From: Phormidium tenue FACHB-1052
GTDB taxonomy: Bacteria > Cyanobacteriota > Cyanobacteriia > Phormidesmidales > Phormidesmidaceae
DNA length: 64,000 nucleotides
NCBI RefSeq assembly: GCF_014696675.1
Contig: NZ_JACJQN010000008.1
Coordinates: forward strand, 124,001-188,000
Direction of reading: 5' to 3'
Positions 59,545 through 64,000 of the stretch are shown piece after piece. The translations under genes and the position numbers were made by a program. Each line of letters starts with the position of its first letter. The stretch's first letter is position 1. The notes below the pieces were generated by a model. That model searched no databases and was not told where the DNA came from. It saw only the letters and a list, made by a program, of their open reading frames with translations.

Positions 59545-60036
59545 ATGGCTGTCCCTGTTTCCCTACTCTTTCGCCCTGGCACACCCGAGGAAGATGCGGC
59601 GATCGCCCAGCATTTCTACCGCATGTGGCGCGACCTAGGCGTAGATGAAACCCACATTCAACCCAACTGGCAAACCCTAGGATTGGAGTTTATCGAGCAG
59701 GCCCGACGCACCCTAAATTACCAGGCCTTTGTCGCTGAGGCTGAGGGAAATATTGTCGGCTCAGTCAGTGGTCAGCGCTTTGCTGGACTGTATCCCTGGA
59801 TCGTGTCCCCAGACCACCGCCAATACGGCTACATCTGGGGCGTTTACGTGGAACCTGCCTACCGTAATCAGGGTGTAGCTACCCGGCTAACCCAGCTAAT
59901 GGTGGATTATCTCCAGGGCATGGGCTGCACCAAAGTTGTGCTCAATGCCGCCCCCAAAGCGCGATCGCTCTACCAAAAGCTGGGCTTTAGCGAGAGCAAC
60001 CTGATGGAATTAAATTTCACATCCCAGGAGGTCTAA
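59545..60036 (+). CDS. GNAT family N-acetyltransferase
   Basis: This 163-residue protein has the acetyl-CoA-binding motif region YIWGVYVEPAYRNQGVATRL, with the R-x-x-G-x-A pattern, and the C-terminal SLYQKLGFSES. Members acetylate amines on small molecules or proteins; the substrate is unknown. I start it at ATG 59545 (MAVPVSLLF) rather than TTG 59518. Its stop is immediately followed by the ATG of the next gene, so the two are co-translated. It is divergent from the MocR regulator. Confidence 0.87.
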   Translation: MAVPVSLLFRPGTPEEDAAIAQHFYRMWRDLGVDETHIQPNWQTLGLEFIEQARRTLNYQAFVAEAEGNIVGSVSGQRFAGLYPWIVSPDHRQYGYIWGVYVEPAYRNQGVATRLTQLMVDYLQGMGCTKVVLNAAPKARSLYQKLGFSESNLMELNFTSQEV

Positions 60037-60654
60037 ATGATGCTTTTGCTGTCCCCAGAGTCGGCCTCTATCGCGGACTATCTCATGCCCTCAGCGGTGG
60101 TGGATGCCGATCATCCCACGGTTGTTGCCCTGGCGCGATCGCTTACCGTAGGGGCTACCTCATCCATGGCGCAGGTCAAAATTGTCTACGAATGGGTACG
60201 CGATGCGATCGCCCACACCTGCGACATTCAAGCCGTCGCCGTCACCTGCTCTGCATCCGAGGTGCTGGCCCAGGGCCACGGCTTCTGCTTTGCCAAAGCC
60301 CACCTGCTGGCGGCCCTGCTGCGCCACTGCGGCATTCCCACCGGGTTTTGCTACCAGCGGCTCGTCTTTGACGACGCCCAGCCCACCCATCACACCCTGC
60401 ACGGCCTCAACGCCGTCTACCTCAACGAGCTAAACCGCTGGGTGCGGCTCGACGCGCGAGGCAATAAGCCTGGAGTGCAGGCCGAGTTTAACGGCGATAC
60501 CCCTCGCGAACAGCTCGCCTTCCCCATCCGCCCCAACCTCGGCGAAGTCGACTATCCCACCCTTTACACCCAACCCCACCCTCTCGTCGTCACCGCCCTA
60601 CAAACCCACCTTACCGCCGCCGCTCTGATTGCCCACCTGCCCGCCACCCTCTAG
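60037..60654 (+). CDS. Transglutaminase-like cysteine hydrolase domain protein
   Basis: This 205-residue protein has the transglutaminase/protease-like triad: Cys in GHGFCFAKAHLLAALLR, His in HTLHGLNAVYLN and Asp in RWVRLDARGNK. Bacterial members are usually peptidases or amidases rather than cross-linking enzymes. No signal peptide is visible, so it should be cytosolic. It starts directly at the end of the GNAT gene and lies 47 bases before the PPOX-family gene. Confidence 0.85.
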   Translation: MMLLLSPESASIADYLMPSAVVDADHPTVVALARSLTVGATSSMAQVKIVYEWVRDAIAHTCDIQAVAVTCSASEVLAQGHGFCFAKAHLLAALLRHCGIPTGFCYQRLVFDDAQPTHHTLHGLNAVYLNELNRWVRLDARGNKPGVQAEFNGDTPREQLAFPIRPNLGEVDYPTLYTQPHPLVVTALQTHLTAAALIAHLPATL

Positions 60655-60701
60655 CTCATCTCCTCACCCCCTACTCCCCACCCCCTCACCCATCCACTCC
60701 T

Positions 60702-61361
60702 ATGTCCCAAACTCCCCTCTCTCCCACCCCCCGCACCCAGGTCAATCGCCTCCCCCAGCGGGCCAACTACGATCGCACCCAGGTTCACGCCATTCTCGAC
60801 GAAGGGCTGGTCTGCCACCTGGGTTTTGTCGCCCATGGACAACCCTTTGTCATCCCCACTGCCTACGGTCGCCTGGGCGATCGCGTCTACATCCACGGCT
60901 CCCCCGCCAGCCGCCTGTTGACCACCTTGGATCAAGGGGTGGAGGTCTGCCTCACCGTTACCCTGCTTGACGGGCTGGTGCTGGCGCGATCGGCCTTTCA
61001 CCACTCCATGAACTACCGCTCAGTGGTGCTGTTTGGCACCGCCACCCGCGTGGATGATGCCGACGAAAAACTGGCGGCGCTCAAAGCCTTTACCGACCAC
61101 GTTGTGCCCGGTCGTTGGGATGACGTACGCCCGCCTACCCCCTCAGAACTGGCGGGTACCCTGGTGCTGGCCCTGCCCATTGCCGAGGCCTCGGTTAAGG
61201 TGCGCAGCGGCCCACCCCTCGATGCCGCCGCCGACTATGCTCTGCCGGTCTGGGCCGGGGAAATTCCCCTGGCAGTTACCGCTGCCGCTGCTGTCGCCGA
61301 CCCCCAATGTCTGCCAGAAGTCACGATTCCCGACTATGCCCAGCGCTATTGGCGAGGATGA
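60702..61361 (+). CDS. Pyridoxamine 5'-phosphate oxidase-like flavin-binding protein
   Basis: This 219-residue protein has the split-barrel FMN-binding fold of the PPOX superfamily, close to the NimA-like/Pyridox_ox_2 group: LVCHLGFVAHGQPFVIPTAY, then YIHGSPASR and LARSAFHHSMNYRSVVLFG. Such proteins bind FMN, F420 or haem, and several sit next to MocR regulators. The true reaction is unknown; oxidation of a pyridoxamine-like compound is only one option. It is the third gene of the row divergent from the MocR regulator. Confidence 0.87.
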   Translation: MSQTPLSPTPRTQVNRLPQRANYDRTQVHAILDEGLVCHLGFVAHGQPFVIPTAYGRLGDRVYIHGSPASRLLTTLDQGVEVCLTVTLLDGLVLARSAFHHSMNYRSVVLFGTATRVDDADEKLAALKAFTDHVVPGRWDDVRPPTPSELAGTLVLALPIAEASVKVRSGPPLDAAADYALPVWAGEIPLAVTAAAAVADPQCLPEVTIPDYAQRYWRG

Positions 61362-61444
61362 TAGGGCGAAAGCAGGGGTGACCTTGTAGATAGAACTGTT
61401 GCCGCAGCTTAGGCAGATCAATCAATTACCTGCCATCACGCGGC

Positions 61445-62731
61445 CTAATCAATACACGCTGCCTCACCCTTTTCCTGAGAGCCAAGATTTGAGTTGTCTA
61501 CTTGGTTAGAGAGCTTTTCGCGAACCCCGACCAGGCGGGCATAGGCTTGCCAGTTAGCTGCTTTGCGCTTTAGCTTTTCCTTGAGCGGCTTAGCTGCTAG
61601 CGTGTAACCGCCATCCGCCCCATCGACAAAGTGAACTTCATGGCCACTGCGCTCAAACACCAGACAGGTCATCAACGCGCGATCTGAAACATGCATGCCG
61701 TAGACCAGGTTGCCTTCGTGCGATCGCCTCTCCAGGTAATCGGTCAGCTTTTCTCGCTGATTGGCATCGCCTGAGATGATCATCCGCAACATGTCGTCAA
61801 ATTTTTTGTAGTCACTGGCAGCCTGCACCACCTGCTTATAGGCACCCCAGCTGATACCACCGACTTTGAGATTCAACCTCATATAGAGCGAACCCAAAAT
61901 GTTGTTCACCTTAAGGTTCCAGATGTAGCGCCAGCGAGATAGCCACCGAGAGGGCTGCGCGTGCAGTTTGGCCTGGGGGAGCAGTTTCTCAGTTTTTAGA
62001 GATAGATTGAGATTTTGCAGCCCAACTGGGTGAAAGTCATCCTCAGTACCATAGATCTCCTGGATTTTCTCAAGCACATCTTGATACAGGGCATTATTCG
62101 CTGCGGGGCTATGGGCAGTTGCCAGTACTAGCAGCGTTACCGTTTCCCCATGCCTGCTGGCGATATCCTGCCAGCGGCACTCTAACCCCGCCAAATTTGC
62201 TTGAGAAATCTTGACATCCCTGATTTGATAGCGATCAGCCGTGTCAGAAGATTTGACTAATTCTGTGGCGTAGTTTAGTCCGCCGCCGACGAAGACAGCC
62301 TGGTGATACTGCTCTGCTATCTTGAGCTTTGCCAGCTTCACCTCAAACCCTGCTTGGTTAGCCGTTGTCACCGGAACAATTCCCACCCGCAGCTCAAGGT
62401 TGAATTCTCGTTGGGCTAACTGTTGCAGGGCTAGCAGCGGCGACTTTACCTTTCCTAACACAGTAGAGGGAACTAGAAGAGAAGCCCCATCTCCACCAAA
62501 CACATAGGGAATCTCAAGCGGTTTAACGGCATTGAGCACTGCTGCAATGGAAGCAGCGCCTAAGAGATTGACTTCCTTGTAGCGCCCTGCCTCAATGGCC
62601 TCCGTGGAACCCCTAACATCTGCGATGACGATGTACCAGTCATTCGGTACGGCAAGCAGATTATTGGCGTCGATCGCACTGAGCAGATTATCTATTGCAG
62701 GTAGATCAGCGTAGAAGCGTTCTGTAGACAT
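61445..62731 (-). CDS. DUF3095 protein with nucleotide-cyclase-like N-terminal half
   Basis: This 428-residue soluble protein belongs to the DUF3095 family. Its N-terminal part has IVIADVRGSTEAIEAGRYKE and later YVFGGDGASLLVP, in the order and spacing of the metal-binding and FGGDE-like motifs of class III nucleotide cyclases. The C-terminal half (about 290-410) is separate and includes GNLVYGMHVSDRALMTC and HFVDGADGGYTLA. Whether it makes a cyclic nucleotide is unknown. It is convergent with the PPOX gene and stands alone. Confidence 0.8.
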   Translation of the reverse strand: MSTERFYADLPAIDNLLSAIDANNLLAVPNDWYIVIADVRGSTEAIEAGRYKEVNLLGAASIAAVLNAVKPLEIPYVFGGDGASLLVPSTVLGKVKSPLLALQQLAQREFNLELRVGIVPVTTANQAGFEVKLAKLKIAEQYHQAVFVGGGLNYATELVKSSDTADRYQIRDVKISQANLAGLECRWQDIASRHGETVTLLVLATAHSPAANNALYQDVLEKIQEIYGTEDDFHPVGLQNLNLSLKTEKLLPQAKLHAQPSRWLSRWRYIWNLKVNNILGSLYMRLNLKVGGISWGAYKQVVQAASDYKKFDDMLRMIISGDANQREKLTDYLERRSHEGNLVYGMHVSDRALMTCLVFERSGHEVHFVDGADGGYTLAAKPLKEKLKRKAANWQAYARLVGVREKLSNQVDNSNLGSQEKGEAACID

Positions 62732-63558
62732 AGGTTTGGGCCGCTGTTACGTGAACAGAAGTTCCGGAAAAGCGCTCTATTAGGTTAACTAGTTAATTGT
62801 GCCCATTTATACGACAAGAACCTCTCTTCTCCCATCACCCCCAAGTTTATTAATCGCCAAGTTGAGTCGGAGACAGAACATATTAATTGGGGCTGAAAAT
62901 TGGCAACTCATCTCCCGCTAACGCCGTTGGCAGTGGGTCGCCGCATCGAGGAGGAATGGTATCAACTTGCCTAGGGAAGAACCCTAAATCATGACAAAAA
63001 TTTGGTTGTGATGTATTCCCTGGTCAAACCTTCACGCCTAACGTCTTTGCGGTCTAACACCAAATCCTGTTTGGTTACCTCCGCTTCCTCAGAGCAAATA
63101 CCCTTTGCCCCTACAGTTTGGTCTAGGTGAAATCGAGGCTATTCGGTTCGAGCGCAGCATAACTTTAAAAAAATATTGCACAAAATTATGGTTTGAAAGA
63201 GTCGTTTGCAGAGTGTAAGTCTGCAAACGACTCTTTCAAGCCTCAACTGGGTGCATACCGGTGTTTGAGGCTTTATCTTTACTCTCTAACTTTACATTTC
63301 CTCTTTTATGTTCCTTAAAAAGGTAATTCTCATAAAACTACCAAAACAAAGCTGGGTGGGTTAGTTGAAAGCCTTTCCTGAAGGGAATTTTGGGCATTGT
63401 CCGACATGGCTTAAACCCAAAAGTGTAAAGTTATCGCCTCAGCCAATGGCAGTATTCTTTTTCAGGCAAACCCGTTCGCATGAATCCATGAGGGACCTAT
63501 TTGAGGAGACGTATAGAAAACAAGCAGTCCTATTTTTAGGCTTTCAGTAAGAACACCC
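62732..63558. other. Gene-free AT-rich region with a long hairpin
   Basis: These 827 bases hold no protein gene I can support. The frame at 63365-63550 is short, lacks a ribosome binding site and has no family resemblance. The notable structure is the hairpin pair at 63190-63280. The sequence around 63160-63190 is very AT-rich (TAAAAAAATATTGCAC) and could be a promoter. Confidence 0.5.
63190..63242. repeat. Long perfect hairpin (19 bp, extended to 22)
   Basis: TTGAAAGAGTCGTTTGCAG (63193-63211) pairs exactly with 63221-63239 around a nine-base loop. Extending outward adds one G-U and two G-C pairs. A second stem, GCCTCAA (63240-63246) with TTGAGGC (63265-63271), overlaps its base and is followed by TTTATCTTT, like a terminator. 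The two stems cannot both be complete. Confidence 0.85.
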
Positions 63559-63945
63559 TCAGTACAAGGACAAAAATCGTAGCGCCTGATTGGACTCAGA
63601 GCGGCGCAGGGAGAAATTAGAGAACGTGCGCCGCAAAAAGCCACGTCCGAGCGGAATAGACTCTTTGCTCTGTGACCATAAGCTTTGAGCGGAATCGGAT
63701 GCTGCTAGTGTTGCCAGAGCCCAGTGAGCATGCCCGACAGAAGGCCAGATCCAGTAGCGCCATCAACTTGCTGAGGTCTTAGTCGTGGCAGAAATGGGTC
63801 GATTCGAGGTTGAATCCTCGTGTAAAAGAGTTTTCTCTCCACCTCAACCGATAATCCGCCCATGCCGTCTGCGGGCGATACTTAGTGGCTAAAATCAGGA
63901 GTTCACCATCGCGACGACGTAAAATTGCTGGGTACACACCCAGCG
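63559..63945 (-). pseudogene. Remnant of an IS4-family transposase (three frames)
   Basis: Three adjoining minus-strand pieces in different frames match successive parts of IS4-type transposases. The first has DGELLILATK, ADYRLRW and then TRGFNLESTH before a stop; between RW and TRGF the GIETLFGCLK-like segment is shortened, so the Y-R-E-K signature has lost its E and K part. The second is LSKLMALLDLAFC. The third is RRTFSNF...NQALRFLSLY with a stop at 63559-63561, where the family normally ends. The start of the gene, if present, lies beyond the window edge. It cannot make a working enzyme. Confidence 0.75.
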
Positions 63946-64000
63946 CTGGCTTGATAAATCTGGACAGTGCCTACAATTAACTTGGCAAAGGACCCATTTA

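Noticed and set aside
63365-63550. A 61-codon plus-strand frame near the window end
   Set aside because: No ribosome binding site, no family and adjacent to transposon debris.
63800-63830. TCGATTCGAGGTTGAATCCTCG, which looks like a tRNA T-arm
   Set aside because: No acceptor, D or anticodon stems surround it, and on the minus strand it encodes TRGFNLES of the transposase remnant.

Overview
The window is chromosomal DNA from a GC-rich cyanobacterium with a beta-carboxysome. The sequence shows abundant HIP1 octamers (GCGATCGC), a ccmK2-K1-L-M-N-O carboxysome operon, the inducible CO2-uptake NDH-1 genes ndhF3-ndhD3-cupA, NdhM, a Ycf66-family protein and a PacS-type copper ATPase. The gene set would suit a Leptolyngbya/Nodosilinea-like filamentous lineage, but that is an inference. 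Most of the window is compact housekeeping sequence. Two stretches look like accessory or inserted DNA: about 50.1-54.9 kb and about 62.7-64 kb.

Layout. 0-3 kb: a site-2 protease cut by the window edge, a coiled-coil protein and a purine permease. 3.5-7.3 kb: a copper-handling locus with a decayed four-helix copper-binding protein, a MerR-type promoter, an Atx1-like chaperone, PacS and a membrane-anchored cupredoxin. 7.4-11.7 kb: a Gfo/Idh/MocA oxidoreductase, gyrB and miaA. 11.9-22.1 kb: a CO2-concentrating block, with the carboxysome operon on the minus strand and NDH-1MS genes on the plus strand, back to back across about 0.85 kb. 22.2-24.4 kb: a GPH-type transporter and a phosphoribosyltransferase. 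24.3-30.5 kb: a minus-strand run of a PP2C phosphatase, a CHAT protease with an FHA domain, an unknown protein and a TPR-CD225 membrane protein. 30.7-48 kb: ndhM, gloB, a K+ channel, a Uma2 protein, ileS, a Ycf66 protein, a STAS-sugar transferase fusion, acnA, a J-TPR protein, a TM2-SHOCT protein, an HhH protein, phosphoketolase and a riboflavin-kinase-like protein. 48.3-56.7 kb: two ABC half-exporters whose motifs complement each other as a heterodimer, separated by a minisatellite, an RTX metallopeptidase, a lipoprotein and a broken hicBA pair. 56.7-62.7 kb: a small membrane protein, an SDR, a MocR/PdxR regulator divergent from GNAT, transglutaminase-like and PPOX genes, and a DUF3095 protein. 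63.2-64 kb: a long perfect hairpin and the remains of an IS4-family transposase.

How the genes work together. NDH-1MS with CupA hydrates CO2 to bicarbonate at the thylakoid, and the carboxysome proteins build the compartment where that bicarbonate is used. The CcmM gamma-carbonic-anhydrase domain has lost two of its three expected zinc histidines, so carboxysomal CA activity should come from a protein outside the window. The copper genes form a cytosol-to-thylakoid copper route. The least described assembly is the PP2C / CHAT-FHA / unknown / TPR-CD225 run, which looks like a phospho-regulated caspase-like system linked to a membrane protein.
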